Shown: positions 33,139 through 43,189 of the stretch, one piece after another
How positions within the stretch are numbered: the stretch's first letter is position 1
Layout of the letters: the number at the start of each line of letters is the position of its first letter
DNA from: Microbacterium sp. 1.5R
GTDB lineage: Bacteria; Actinomycetota; Actinomycetes; Actinomycetales; Microbacteriaceae
Length of the DNA stretch: 64,000 nt
Direction of reading: 5' to 3'
NCBI RefSeq assembly: GCF_007667425.1
Contig: NZ_VDRC01000001.1
Coordinates: 2,014,595-2,078,594, forward strand
The notes under the pieces: generated by a model
The model's input: the letters and a program-made list of their open reading frames with translations, nothing else
Database searches by the model: none
What the model was told of the DNA's origin: nothing
Made by a program: the position numbers and the translations under genes

Positions 33139-34205
33139 GCACCATGGACCGCATCATCCCCGCGCAGGCCGCCCCGGCCGACCGCGTCGCCTCCATCATC
33201 GCCGGTCGCCGCGCGCGCCACCGCCGCCATGCGGTCGCGACGATCGCGCTCGGAGCGCTGCTGCTCGTGCTCTTCGCGGTCGCGCTCATGGTGGGCAACA
33301 CGTTCTATCCGCTCGACGCCGTGGTGCGTGTGATCCTCGGCGAGACCGTGCCGGGCGCGTCGTTCACGGTCGGCGAGCTGCGCCTGCCCCGCGCCGTGCT
33401 GGCGGTCCTCGCCGGGATCGCGTTCGGCATGGCCGGCGTCTCGTTCCAGACGCTGCTGCGCAACCCGCTCGCGTCGCCCGACATCATCGGCATCTCCAAT
33501 GGAGCCGGCGCCGCGGCGGTGATCGGCATCATCGTGCTGTCGCTCGACGGGCCGCTCGTCTCGCTGATGGCGCTCGGCGGAGCCCTGCTCACCGCCGGCG
33601 CCATCTACCTGCTGTCGATCCGCGGCGGTTTCGCGGGCACCAGGCTGATCCTCATCGGCATCGGCGTCTCGCTCATGCTGCAGAGCGTCATCTCCTATGT
33701 GCTGTCGAGGGCCGCGTCGTGGGACATCCAGACCGCGATGCAGTGGCTCACGGGAAGTCTGAACAGCGCCTCGTGGGAGCGCGTCGCCCCGCTCGCCGTC
33801 GCCGCCGTCGTGATCGTGCCGCTACTGCTCATCCAGGGCAGAGCACTCGGCGCGATGCAGCTCGGCGACGACTCGGCATGCGGACTCGGGGTGCGGGTGA
33901 ACGCGACTCGGGTGCTCTGCATCCTCGGCGCCGTGGCGCTGCTCGCCTTCGCCACCGCCGCGACCGGGCCGATCGCCTTCGTCGCCTTCATGGCGGGTCC
34001 GATCGCCGCCCGGATCACCGGCCCCGGCGCGAACCTGCTCCTGCCCAGTGCATCAGTGGGAGCCGTGCTCGTGCTCGGCAGCGATCTGCTCGGCCAGTTC
34101 GCGTTCGGCGAGCGCTACCCGGTCGGCGTCATCACCGGCGTGCTCGGGGCCCCGTATCTCATCTACCTGCTCGTCCGCACCAACCGCTCGGGAGGCTCCC
34201 TGTGA
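33135..34205 (+). CDS. Iron-siderophore ABC transporter permease, FecCD family (second)
   Basis: 356 residues from GTG 33135 (GTGA overlap); ATG 33144 is an alternative. It has LRLPRAVLAVLAGIAFGMAGVSFQTLLRNPLASPDIIGISNGAGAAAV and GPIAFVAFMAGPIAARITG, the FecCD signatures. N-terminal tail of about 35 cytosolic residues, then about nine membrane segments. It forms the channel with the preceding subunit. Confidence 0.93.
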   Translation: MSTMDRIIPAQAAPADRVASIIAGRRARHRRHAVATIALGALLLVLFAVALMVGNTFYPLDAVVRVILGETVPGASFTVGELRLPRAVLAVLAGIAFGMAGVSFQTLLRNPLASPDIIGISNGAGAAAVIGIIVLSLDGPLVSLMALGGALLTAGAIYLLSIRGGFAGTRLILIGIGVSLMLQSVISYVLSRAASWDIQTAMQWLTGSLNSASWERVAPLAVAAVVIVPLLLIQGRALGAMQLGDDSACGLGVRVNATRVLCILGAVALLAFATAATGPIAFVAFMAGPIAARITGPGANLLLPSASVGAVLVLGSDLLGQFAFGERYPVGVITGVLGAPYLIYLLVRTNRSGGSL

Positions 34206-35002
34206 CCGAGGCGCACACTCTGACGGCGGAGTCCGTCACCCTCGCCTACGGCGACCGCACCGTCATCGACGGCCTCGATCTGCAGATCGCGCCCGGAAAG
34301 ATCACGACGATCGTCGGCGCGAACGGATGCGGCAAGTCGACGCTGCTCCGTTCGCTCGCCCGCCTGCTCTCGCCCACCGAGGGGCAGGTCGTGCTCGACG
34401 GCATCTCGGTGCATACGCGACCCACGAAGGAGGTCGCGCGCATCCTCGGTCTCCTTCCGCAGTCGCCGGTGGCCCCGGAGGGCATCGCTGTCGCCGACCT
34501 GGTGGGTCGCGGACGGCATCCGCATCAGAAGATGCTGTCGCGATGGAGCACGCACGACTACGAGGTCGTCGCCGACGCCCTCGCGGCGACCGGCACGACC
34601 GAGCTCGCCGATCGCAGCGTCGACGAGCTCTCAGGCGGGCAGCGTCAGCGCGTGTGGATCGCGATGGCCCTCGCCCAGGAGACCGACATCCTGCTGCTCG
34701 ACGAGCCGACGACGTTCCTCGACGTCGCGCACCAGGTCGAGGTGCTCGACCTGCTGACCGACCTCAGCGTCTCGCGCGGCACGACGATCGTCATGGTGCT
34801 GCACGACCTCAACCTCGCTGCTCGGTACTCCGACGAGCTCGTCGCGATGAAGGACGGGCGCGTGCACGTGACGGGCACGCCGCAGGAGGTCGTCACCGCC
34901 CAGCACGTCGAAGAGGTCTTCGGCCTCGCGAATCAGATCACCACAGACCCGGTTTCCGGAAAACCGATGGTCACGCCGATCGGGAGGCATCATGTCCGTT
35001 GA
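34202..35002 (+). CDS. Iron-siderophore ABC transporter ATPase, FecE type
   Basis: 266 residues from GTG 34202 (GTGA overlap). Walker A GANGCGKST, Q-loop GLLPQSP, signature LSGGQRQRVWIAMALAQ, Walker B DILLLDEPTTFLD and H-loop VLHDLN are all intact. It powers the FecCD-type permease pair. The last 11 nt overlap the siderophore-interacting protein gene. Confidence 0.95.
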   Translation: MTEAHTLTAESVTLAYGDRTVIDGLDLQIAPGKITTIVGANGCGKSTLLRSLARLLSPTEGQVVLDGISVHTRPTKEVARILGLLPQSPVAPEGIAVADLVGRGRHPHQKMLSRWSTHDYEVVADALAATGTTELADRSVDELSGGQRQRVWIAMALAQETDILLLDEPTTFLDVAHQVEVLDLLTDLSVSRGTTIVMVLHDLNLAARYSDELVAMKDGRVHVTGTPQEVVTAQHVEEVFGLANQITTDPVSGKPMVTPIGRHHVR

Positions 35003-35948
35003 AACCACCACCGACCGTCCGACCTACGTGCTCGCCCGCGCAGAGGTGCGCGCGGTCGACCGCGTCTCGCCGAACTTCGTGCGGGTCACGTTCGGCGGAG
35101 ACGAGCTCTTCGAGTTCGGCACCCCCGGCGACGTGTTCGACTCGCGCATCAAGCTCGTTTTCCCGCCCGCCTCCGGCGTGCTGCCGCCTCTCGACCGTGA
35201 GACCGACAACTGGTGGGCCTCGTACCTCGCGGTCCCCGAGGACGAGCGTGGGTCGATGCGTACCTACTCGGTGCGCGAGCTGCGTGTGACGGACGCCGGC
35301 ACCGAGCTCGACGTCGACTTCGTGCTGCACCTCGCCCCCGGCCTCTCCGGTCCCGCCTCACGCTGGGCCGATGCCGCCGCGGTCGGCCGGGAGCTGTATC
35401 TCGTCGGGCCGCGCCGAGGCGTTCCGGCGAGCGCGCACGGGGGAGCGGAGTTCGAGCCGGGCAGCGCAGCCTCCGTCGTTCTGGCGGGCGACGAGACCGC
35501 CGCTCCGGCGATCGCGCGGATCCTCGAAGACGCGCCCCGAGACCTGCGCGGCTGTGCGTTCATCGAGGTGCCGTCGGCGGACGACGTGCTGACCATCGAC
35601 GCCCCGGCCGGTGTCGAGGTGCGCTGGCTGCCCCGTTCGGAGGATCAGCTGCACGGTCTGCGGCTGATCCCGTCGGTGCTCGAGTACCTCGGCGATGCGG
35701 ATGCCGGCGATGACGTCGACGTGACCGACATCGAGTCGGAGGACCTGCTCTGGGAGACCCCCGACTACTCGGGCCTCGGCGAGGAGATCGACGTGGCGGA
35801 CGCCCCGGCCGAGCGCTACTTCTGGATCGCCGGCGAGAGCGGCGTCGTGACGACGTTGCGCCGCCATCTGGTGAAGGATCTCGGCATCGACCGTGGGCAG
35901 GTGGCCTTCATGGGCTACTGGCGTCGCGGGGTCGCGATGCGCGGCTGA
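34992..35948 (+). CDS. Siderophore-interacting protein (FAD-dependent ferric-siderophore reductase)
   Basis: 318 residues, ATG 34992 with GGGAGG at 34981-34986. The FAD-binding domain has RTYSVRELR and VDFVLHL with GPASRWA, and the C-terminal NAD(P)H domain DETAAPAIARIL and WIAGESGVVTTLRRHLVKDLGIDRGQVAFMGYWRRG, which are SIP signatures. Cytosolic; it reduces imported Fe(III)-siderophore to release iron. An acidic insertion near residues 235-260 separates the last two motifs. Final gene of the iron operon. Confidence 0.93.
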   Translation: MSVETTTDRPTYVLARAEVRAVDRVSPNFVRVTFGGDELFEFGTPGDVFDSRIKLVFPPASGVLPPLDRETDNWWASYLAVPEDERGSMRTYSVRELRVTDAGTELDVDFVLHLAPGLSGPASRWADAAAVGRELYLVGPRRGVPASAHGGAEFEPGSAASVVLAGDETAAPAIARILEDAPRDLRGCAFIEVPSADDVLTIDAPAGVEVRWLPRSEDQLHGLRLIPSVLEYLGDADAGDDVDVTDIESEDLLWETPDYSGLGEEIDVADAPAERYFWIAGESGVVTTLRRHLVKDLGIDRGQVAFMGYWRRGVAMRG

Positions 35949-36071
35949 TTCCGCCGGATCCCCCGATCTTCCGCGCTCCGGGGTGGCACCTACAGCCCAT
36001 ATCGGTATTCCACCCATCGGGACGACGGCCTCTGGCAACATTGCCGGGTCACGTCGTCGGGGGGAACCGTC

Positions 36072-39000
36072 ATGCGGAAGAACGCGCTCATTCGATCCAT
36101 CGCCATCGGGCTGTCCGGAATCCTGGCGGTGACGGGATTCACGGCTGCTCAGCTCGTGAGCGCGGCACCGGCGCGAGCCGCGGAGCAGAACGGCTACGTG
36201 TTCAACGACCCGTGGACGCTGCAGTCGCCGGGATCCGCCACCACCCAGTACACCCCGGCCGCGTACACGTCGTTCGCCACCATGCGCGCCGCCACCGTGA
36301 TCCCGGTGTCGACGGGCGCCGTCTCTGTGGCCGCCGAGTTCGCGCCTCTGGGAGCGCGCTCGCCCGGATCCAACTTCCTCACCGACGGGGCGAACATGTC
36401 GACCTATGGGGCGCAGTCGTCGATGTTCGCCGGTCTGCCGACGGTCGGAGCCGTGCCGGCGATCGGTCTGCTGACGAGCGCGAGCACGGGCTGCGGCGGT
36501 CCGCTGGGCACCGCGGCGCACCAGGACTTCAACGGCACCTGTGCGGTCGGGCGGCTGACGCTCACGTTCTCGAAGCCCGTCACCGACGCGGTCGTCGACA
36601 TCTCGGGTCTCGGCGGCAACGCCGAGCGCGGGGTCAACGCCTACCAGCGCGGATCCTTCAACGCCACGCTGTGGACGATCGCCAGTGCGGGAGTGTCGTT
36701 CGGCCAGGTGTCGAGCGGGGCGACGAACCTCGTGGCGACCGACAAGACACTGCGCGTGCGCAACCTCAACACGAACTTCAACTGCGCGACCGCTCCGAGC
36801 GACCGCGCGGGTACGAGGGCGGCGACTCCGGTGAAGGATGCCGCGGGCTGCGGCACCGTCGTCCTGTCGGGCACGTTCACATCGGTCACGTTCGACATCT
36901 CGTCGATCGTGACGCCGTACAGCGCCTTCTCCGCCGCCACTCACGGCACGGGAGCGGCCTACACGGCGAACGACGGCACCGCCTTCGCCGACGGCATCAA
37001 CGGGCTGAACTCGAACCGCACCGAGGCGGCGCTGCTTCCGGGCGGCGCGAACCAGGACAGCAACTCCGATCTGCAGCGACTGTCTTTCCGTCTTCCGTCA
37101 TTCGGGGCCATCGGCGACCGCGTCTGGAACGACGACGACGGCGACGGAGTGCAGGACGCCGGCGAGGCCGGGGTCGGGGGTGTGACGGCCACGCTCACCG
37201 ACGCTGACGGCGTGGCTGTCCGCAACGCCGCGGGAGCGCCGTTCACCGCCGTGACCGCGGCGAACGGCAGCTACCGCTTCTCGGCTCTGCCCTTCGGTGA
37301 CTACCGGGTGCGGTTCTCGGGATTGCCCGATCGATCGTCGTTCACGCGACAGGATGCCGGGGGTGACGCCGTGGACTCCGACGTCGATCCGGCGACAGGG
37401 CTGTCGTCGGTGGTGCGCATCGACACCGCGGCTCCGGAGAATCTGACCGTCGACGCCGGGATCGGACTGTTCGGTTCGATCGGCGACCGCGTCTGGTTCG
37501 ACGAGGATCGCGACGGCGTGCAGGATGCGGGCGAGCCGGGTGCGGGCGGTGTGACGGCGGTGCTCTACGACGCGGGCGGCGCGGAGGTCGCGCGCACCGC
37601 GACCGATGACGACGGCGCCTACATGTTCACCGGTCTGCGGATGGGTGGCTACACGGTGGGCTTCGAGGGATTCCCTGATGGCGCGACCCTCACGACGCAG
37701 AAAGCAGGCAGCGACGACGACGCCGATTCCGACGCCGACCCCGAGACGGGACGGACCGGCCGCATCACGGTGACCCCCGCCGCACCCGACGTGACCGACG
37801 TGGATGCCGGACTCGTGAGGCCTCTGCTGGGCTCGATCGGTGACCGCGTGTGGCGCGACGAGGATCGCGACGGCGTACAGGATCCGGGCGAGCCCGGAGT
37901 CGGTGGGGTCACCGTGGTGCTGCTGCATCAGGGAATCATCGAGGTGGCGCGGACCACGACCGATGCCGACGGCGTGTACCTCTTCGCCGGCCTGCCTCTC
38001 GACGAGTTCACGGTCGAGTTCACCGACCTCCCCGCCGATCTGACTTTCTCTCAGCGGGGGCGTGGCGACGATCGCGCGGAGGATTCGGATGCCGATCCGG
38101 AGACCGGGAGCTCGGACATCGTCGCCCTGACCGCCGATGCTCGGGATCGCCTCGACATCGACTCGGGGCTCGTGGCGCCGCTGCGGGGGTCGATCGGCGA
38201 CCGGGTGTGGCGCGACGACGACCGCGATGGCGTGCAGGACCCGCGCGAGCCCGGTGTGCCGGGGGTTCTGGTGATGTTGATCGGCGCGGAGGGAGTGGTC
38301 GCCACCGCCCGCACGGACGCCGACGGCGCATACCTCTTCGACGATCTCCCGCTGGGTGACTACCAACTGCTGTTCCGGGAATTCCCCGCGGGCTTCTCTC
38401 TGGTCGAGGACGGGCAGGGCGATGATCGCACGCGGGACTCCGATCCGAGTCAGGTCTCGGGATTCACCCGCGTCATCCCGCTCACAGCGCAGCAACCGGA
38501 TCGTCTCGACATCGATGCGGGGCTGGTGGCGCCGGTCCTGGGTTCGATTGGTGATCGGGTGTGGCGTGATGAGGACCGGGATGGCGTGCAGGATGCCGGT
38601 GAACCCGGGGTGCCCGGGGTGACGGTCGTGCTGCGCGGTGCGGACGGGGCCGAGGTGGCCCGCGTGGTGACCGACGCTGACGGCGCCTACGGATTCGACG
38701 ACCTGCCGCTCGGGGAGTACTCGGTGGAGTTCGCCGACCTTCCCGACGGGGTGACGCTGTCGCCGCAGGGGCGTGGCGATGATTCCGCGGAGGATTCGGA
38801 TGCCGACCCGGCGACGGGTCGGACGGCGGCGGTCGTCCTCACCGCGGATGATCCGGACCGCCCTGACATCGATGCGGGGCTGATGCTGCCGGTCCTGGGT
38901 TCGATTGGTGATCGGGTGTGGCGTGATGAGGACCGGGATGGCGTGCAGGATGCCGGTGAACCCGGGGTGCCCGGGGTGACGGTCGTGCTGCGCGGTGCGG

Positions 39001-39980
39001 ACGGGGCCGAGGTGGCCCGCGTGGTGACCGACGCTGACGGCGCCTACGGATTCGACGACCTGCCGCTCGGGGAGTACTCGGTGGAGTTCGCCGACCTTCC
39101 CGACGGGGTGACGCTGTCGCCGCAGGGGCGTGGCGATGATTCCGCGGAGGATTCGGATGCCGACCCGGCGACGGGTCGGACGGCGGCGGTCGTCCTCACC
39201 GCGGATGATCCGGACCGCCCTGACATCGATGCGGGGCTGATGCCTGAGGTCGGGTCGATCGCCACACGTGTCTGGGAGGACACGGATGCCGACGGCATCC
39301 AGGATGACGGTGAACCGGGAGTTCCGGATGTGACTGTCATCCTCTCGGAAGCCGACGGGCCGGAGGTGGCCAGGACGTCGAGCGATGCAGACGGGAGGGT
39401 CGTCTTCGACGATCTCCGCTTCGGTGACTACGAGCTCGAGATCGCGGGGGTGCCCGACGAGTTCGTGTTCGCGCCTCAGGGTGTCGGCGACGCCGAGAAG
39501 GATTCCGACGTCGACCCCGCAACCGGTCGCGCTCTGGTGTCGGTCGTCGGCGCCGCGCCCGACCAGCTCTTCATCGGTGCGGGCCTCGCCGCTGCAGACC
39601 CCACCCCGGAAAACCCCGGTGAGCCGACGCCCACCCCGACGCCCACTGTGACTCCGTCTCCGTCTCCGACGACCGGACCCACTCCGACTCCGTCGCCGAC
39701 GACCGGGCCCACTCCGACTCCGTCTCCGACGACCGGACCGACCCCGACTCCGACGACCGGCCCGGCTCCCACGGTCGGCCCGACCCCTTCCCCCACCGCG
39801 GGATCGGCGTCGACCCCGGGAACCCCGGAGCCGCGTGTCCCCTCCGCGACATCACCCGGAGGTCTCCCGTCGACGGGAGCAGACGGCATCCTGGCGCTGG
39901 TGCTCGGCGCCCTCGGTGTCCTGCTCACCGGCGCCGGGATCGTGCTCCTTCGCCGGCGCCGAGGCGCCGGAGCCGGCTGA
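36072..39980 (+). CDS. LPXTG-anchored surface protein with seven SdrD_B-type repeats
   Basis: 1302 residues. Signal peptide (1-37, ending APARA) and a unique N-terminal domain (about 40-340). Seven SdrD_B/Cna_B-like domains begin near 344, 467, 587, 706, 823, 942 and 1060, each opening G(S/A)IG-DRVW-(N/D)-x-DDxDGVQDxGEPGV with calcium-binding Asp loops. A Pro-Thr-Ser wall-spanning stretch (about 1177-1262) follows, then sortase motif LPSTG at 1265-1269, a membrane helix and RRRR. It is therefore covalently wall-anchored, an adhesin or structural protein. No sortase gene is in the window. Domains 5 and 6 are identical at DNA level. Start ATG has GGGGGGAACC before it. Confidence 0.93.
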   Translation: MRKNALIRSIAIGLSGILAVTGFTAAQLVSAAPARAAEQNGYVFNDPWTLQSPGSATTQYTPAAYTSFATMRAATVIPVSTGAVSVAAEFAPLGARSPGSNFLTDGANMSTYGAQSSMFAGLPTVGAVPAIGLLTSASTGCGGPLGTAAHQDFNGTCAVGRLTLTFSKPVTDAVVDISGLGGNAERGVNAYQRGSFNATLWTIASAGVSFGQVSSGATNLVATDKTLRVRNLNTNFNCATAPSDRAGTRAATPVKDAAGCGTVVLSGTFTSVTFDISSIVTPYSAFSAATHGTGAAYTANDGTAFADGINGLNSNRTEAALLPGGANQDSNSDLQRLSFRLPSFGAIGDRVWNDDDGDGVQDAGEAGVGGVTATLTDADGVAVRNAAGAPFTAVTAANGSYRFSALPFGDYRVRFSGLPDRSSFTRQDAGGDAVDSDVDPATGLSSVVRIDTAAPENLTVDAGIGLFGSIGDRVWFDEDRDGVQDAGEPGAGGVTAVLYDAGGAEVARTATDDDGAYMFTGLRMGGYTVGFEGFPDGATLTTQKAGSDDDADSDADPETGRTGRITVTPAAPDVTDVDAGLVRPLLGSIGDRVWRDEDRDGVQDPGEPGVGGVTVVLLHQGIIEVARTTTDADGVYLFAGLPLDEFTVEFTDLPADLTFSQRGRGDDRAEDSDADPETGSSDIVALTADARDRLDIDSGLVAPLRGSIGDRVWRDDDRDGVQDPREPGVPGVLVMLIGAEGVVATARTDADGAYLFDDLPLGDYQLLFREFPAGFSLVEDGQGDDRTRDSDPSQVSGFTRVIPLTAQQPDRLDIDAGLVAPVLGSIGDRVWRDEDRDGVQDAGEPGVPGVTVVLRGADGAEVARVVTDADGAYGFDDLPLGEYSVEFADLPDGVTLSPQGRGDDSAEDSDADPATGRTAAVVLTADDPDRPDIDAGLMLPVLGSIGDRVWRDEDRDGVQDAGEPGVPGVTVVLRGADGAEVARVVTDADGAYGFDDLPLGEYSVEFADLPDGVTLSPQGRGDDSAEDSDADPATGRTAAVVLTADDPDRPDIDAGLMPEVGSIATRVWEDTDADGIQDDGEPGVPDVTVILSEADGPEVARTSSDADGRVVFDDLRFGDYELEIAGVPDEFVFAPQGVGDAEKDSDVDPATGRALVSVVGAAPDQLFIGAGLAAADPTPENPGEPTPTPTPTVTPSPSPTTGPTPTPSPTTGPTPTPSPTTGPTPTPTTGPAPTVGPTPSPTAGSASTPGTPEPRVPSATSPGGLPSTGADGILALVLGALGVLLTGAGIVLLRRRRGAGAG
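38532..39243 (+). repeat. Two identical tandem copies of a 357-bp unit (SdrD_B domains 5 and 6)
   Basis: Bases 38532-38888 and 38889-39243 read the same throughout on inspection, with a period of 357 nt (119 codons). The flanking domains differ, and this block uses more T-ending codons (ATT GGT GAT) than its neighbours. It is a recent in-frame duplication, and a place where short-read assemblies can collapse or expand. Confidence 0.92.
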
Positions 39981-40003
39981 TCGCTCGACGAGCGGCTGCA
40001 GAC

Positions 40004-40047
40004 AGACGACGCGCGGTGAGGGCCCATGCCCTCACCGCGCGTCGTCT
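40004..40047. terminator. Perfect bidirectional hairpin
   Basis: A perfect 20-bp stem: 40004-40023 pairs with 40028-40047 around CCAT. It fills the gap between the surface-protein gene and the convergent hydrolase gene. Confidence 0.8.
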
Positions 40048-40059
40048 CGCTGTCGCCGA

Positions 40060-40980
<921 letters not shown>

Positions 40981-40998
40981 TCAAGTAAACTTCAGGGT

Positions 40999-41559
40999 AT
41001 GACCGAAGAAGACGCTCGCGAACGCATCCTCTCGGCGGCAGAGGAGCTCTACTACCGCAAGGGGTACGCGGCGGTGGGCATGGACGAACTCCGCACCGCG
41101 TCCGGCGTGTCTCTGCGGCGGCTCTACGCGCTCTTCCCGGCGAAGGACGACATCGTCACCGCGGTCCTCGACCGCAAGCACGGCGAATGGGAGTCGGGTC
41201 TCACCGGGGCGGTGGCGGATGCCGGAGACGATCCGCGCGACAGACTCCTCGCCGTGTACGGGTATCTCGAGGACTGGTTCTGCACCGACAGTTTCCGCGG
41301 CTGCGCGTTCATCAACGCCTTCGGCGAGCTCGGCGGCACGAACCCCGAGGTCGCTGCGCTCGTGCGCGACCACAAGGCGTCCTTCCAGCAGTACATGGCC
41401 GGTCTCGTCATAGATGTCGGCGCTCCGGCATCCCTCGCCGCCCAGCTGTCGATCCTCGCCGAGGGTGCGCAGAGCACTGCCGCGATCTCGGGAGATCCGT
41501 CGGTGGCGGTGCAGGCGCGGGGCGCCGCCGAGGTGCTGATCGACGCCGCCGTGCGTTGA
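40999..41559 (+). CDS. TetR-family transcriptional regulator
   Basis: 186 residues from ATG 40999. The N-terminal HTH reads ARERILSAAEELYYRKGYAAVGMDELRTASGVSLRRLYALFPAKDDIVTAVL. The C-terminal half has FRGCAFINAFGEL, the TetR_C motif of the DhaR/YxaF-like group with a Cys, and LSILAEGAQSTAAISG. It should bind the two GAGAACG palindromes in the shared promoter and control itself and the divergent hydrolase. Confidence 0.9.
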   Translation: MTEEDARERILSAAEELYYRKGYAAVGMDELRTASGVSLRRLYALFPAKDDIVTAVLDRKHGEWESGLTGAVADAGDDPRDRLLAVYGYLEDWFCTDSFRGCAFINAFGELGGTNPEVAALVRDHKASFQQYMAGLVIDVGAPASLAAQLSILAEGAQSTAAISGDPSVAVQARGAAEVLIDAAVR

Positions 41560-41573
41560 GCTCTCTCGTTTAG

Positions 41574-41598
41574 CTAGCCAGGCTAGAGGATAGCCAGG
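41574..41598. promoter_or_regulatory. Possible operator upstream of the TspO-like gene
   Basis: CTAGCC-A-GGCTAG (41574-41586) is an inverted repeat, and TAGCCAGG repeats at 41575-41582 and 41591-41598. It lies about 50 nt before the next gene; the binder is unknown. Confidence 0.3.
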
Positions 41599-41635
41599 CG
41601 AGGGTCAAGGGTCTGGGCGGCGGTTGGATGCGGGC

Positions 41636-41641
41636 GTAGCG
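41636..41641 (+). promoter_or_regulatory. Putative -10 box of a leaderless TspO-like gene
   Basis: TAGCGT ends 8 nt before ATG 41650; the same hexamer precedes the SDR gene at 7999. Confidence 0.4.
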
Positions 41642-41649
41642 TGCGGGGC

Positions 41650-42447
41650 ATGGAATCCCGGACGCGAGACATCATCCGTCAGACCGCGATCATCGTTGCG
41701 GCGTCGTTCATGCTGATCGCCGCAGCAGTCGGGTCCGGCGCTTTCGGCGGTACCTCGGTCGACGAACTGCAGGACGGGGCGCTATCGGCATCCGGGTCGT
41801 ATCTCGCGCCCGCCGGGCCCGCATTCTCGATCTGGTCGCTCATCTACCTCGGCCTGATCGCGTATACGGTGTGGCAGGCGCTGCCCGCGCAGCGGTCCGA
41901 CGACCGCCAGCGCACGGTCGGCTGGTGGATCGCCGCGACCATGGTGCTCAACGGCCTCTGGCTCGTGACCGCTCAGTTCCTCACGCTGCCGCTCACGGTC
42001 ATCGTCATCGCGCTGCTGCTCGCGGCTCTCGCCCGCGTCATGGTGCTGCTCGGCCGACGAGAGCCGCGCGGCGGGGTCGAGCGCATCGTCGTCGACGGCG
42101 CCAACGGCCTGCACTTCGGATGGGTCACGATCGCGACCGTGGCCAACACCGCCGCCTGGTTCACGCAGGTCGCCCCGGCGGACTGGGCTGAACAGGTTGA
42201 GGTCTGGGCGGTCGCCGTGCTCGCCGTCGTGCTCGTCATCGGCGTCGCGGCCGCGCTCGTGCTGCGGCGGATCGCTCCCGCGCTCGCCACTGCCTGGGGC
42301 CTGTCATGGCTCGCCGTGGGTCGCCTCACCGGCGAACCCGACAGCACCGTCACGGCTGTCGCAGGGATCATCGTGGCCGCGGCGCTCGTCGTCGCCGGCA
42401 TCGTCGGCGCGGTGCGGCGCCGCCGAGCGGCATCCGTCTCCCGCTGA
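41650..42447 (+). CDS. TspO/MBR-like tryptophan-rich membrane protein
   Basis: 265 residues with seven or eight hydrophobic segments. LAPAGPAFSIWSLIYLGLIAYTVWQALP corresponds to the proline- and tryptophan-rich core of TspO/MBR-like proteins; NGLWLVTAQ and HFGWVTIATVANTAAW are further family-like helices. It is longer than classical TspO (about 160 residues) by extra C-terminal helices, as usual in actinobacteria. Ligand unknown. Start ATG 41650 is preferred over GTG 41641 because TAGCGT would leave a leaderless mRNA at the ATG. Confidence 0.72.
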   Translation: MESRTRDIIRQTAIIVAASFMLIAAAVGSGAFGGTSVDELQDGALSASGSYLAPAGPAFSIWSLIYLGLIAYTVWQALPAQRSDDRQRTVGWWIAATMVLNGLWLVTAQFLTLPLTVIVIALLLAALARVMVLLGRREPRGGVERIVVDGANGLHFGWVTIATVANTAAWFTQVAPADWAEQVEVWAVAVLAVVLVIGVAAALVLRRIAPALATAWGLSWLAVGRLTGEPDSTVTAVAGIIVAAALVVAGIVGAVRRRRAASVSR

Positions 42448-42520
42448 CCTCTGCCGGCAGACCTGCGCCCGCGCCCGCGCTCGCCGATCCGGTCCGGGGA
42501 TCCCGCCCGGCGCAACTGCG

Positions 42521-43189
42521 TCAGAGCACGAGCCGGTAGCCCATCCCCGACTCGGTCAGCAGGTGCGCTGGCGACCCGGGTTCGCGCTCGAGCTTCTTGC
42601 GCAGCTGCGACATGTACAGGCGCAGGTAGCCGGAATCGGACACCTGCTCGCTGCCCCAGATCTCCTTCAGCAGGTCCTGCCGGGTGACGAGGGCGCCGGG
42701 GTGCCGGGCGAGGTGCTCCAGCATCCGCCACTCGGTCGGTGTGAGGTGCACCCGCGAGCCGGAGCGCGTGACCGTCTTGGTCGCGAGGTCGACGACGACG
42801 TCTCCGAACCCGACCGTGGACTCTCCGGCGGGTGCGGCTCGGCGTGACAGCGCCCGCAACCGTGCGAGCAGCTCGTCGACCTGGAAGGGCTTGGTGACGA
42901 AGTCGTCGGCTCCGGCATCCAAGGCCTCGACCTTGTCGGCCGACCCTGTGCGTCCGGAGACGACGATGATGGGCACGCTCGTCCACCCGCGCAGTGCCTG
43001 GATGACCTCGATGCCGTCGAGGCGCGGCATGCCCAGGTCGAGCATGATGATGTCGGGGTGCGTCTGCGCGGCTGTCGCGACCGCGGCGGCCCCGTCGGCC
43101 GCGACGACCACCTCGTACCCGTGCGCGGCGAGCGTGATGCGCAGCGCCCGCACCATCTGCGGATCGTCGTCGGCGATGAGGAGCTTCAC
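42521..43189 (-). CDS. kdpE: KdpE response regulator
   Basis: 222 residues, OmpR family. Acidic pair in IADDDP, phosphoacceptor Asp51 in IIMLDLGMP, Lys in VTKPF, and a winged helix with LTPTEWRMLEHLARHPGALVTRQDLLKEIWG and SGYLRLYMSQLRKKLE, which is a KdpE-type recognition region. Activated by KdpD under potassium limitation to turn on the kdp operon. Last gene of the leftward kdp operon; its ATG overlaps the kdpD stop. Confidence 0.95.
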   Translation of the reverse strand: MKLLIADDDPQMVRALRITLAAHGYEVVVAADGAAAVATAAQTHPDIIMLDLGMPRLDGIEVIQALRGWTSVPIIVVSGRTGSADKVEALDAGADDFVTKPFQVDELLARLRALSRRAAPAGESTVGFGDVVVDLATKTVTRSGSRVHLTPTEWRMLEHLARHPGALVTRQDLLKEIWGSEQVSDSGYLRLYMSQLRKKLEREPGSPAHLLTESGMGYRLVL

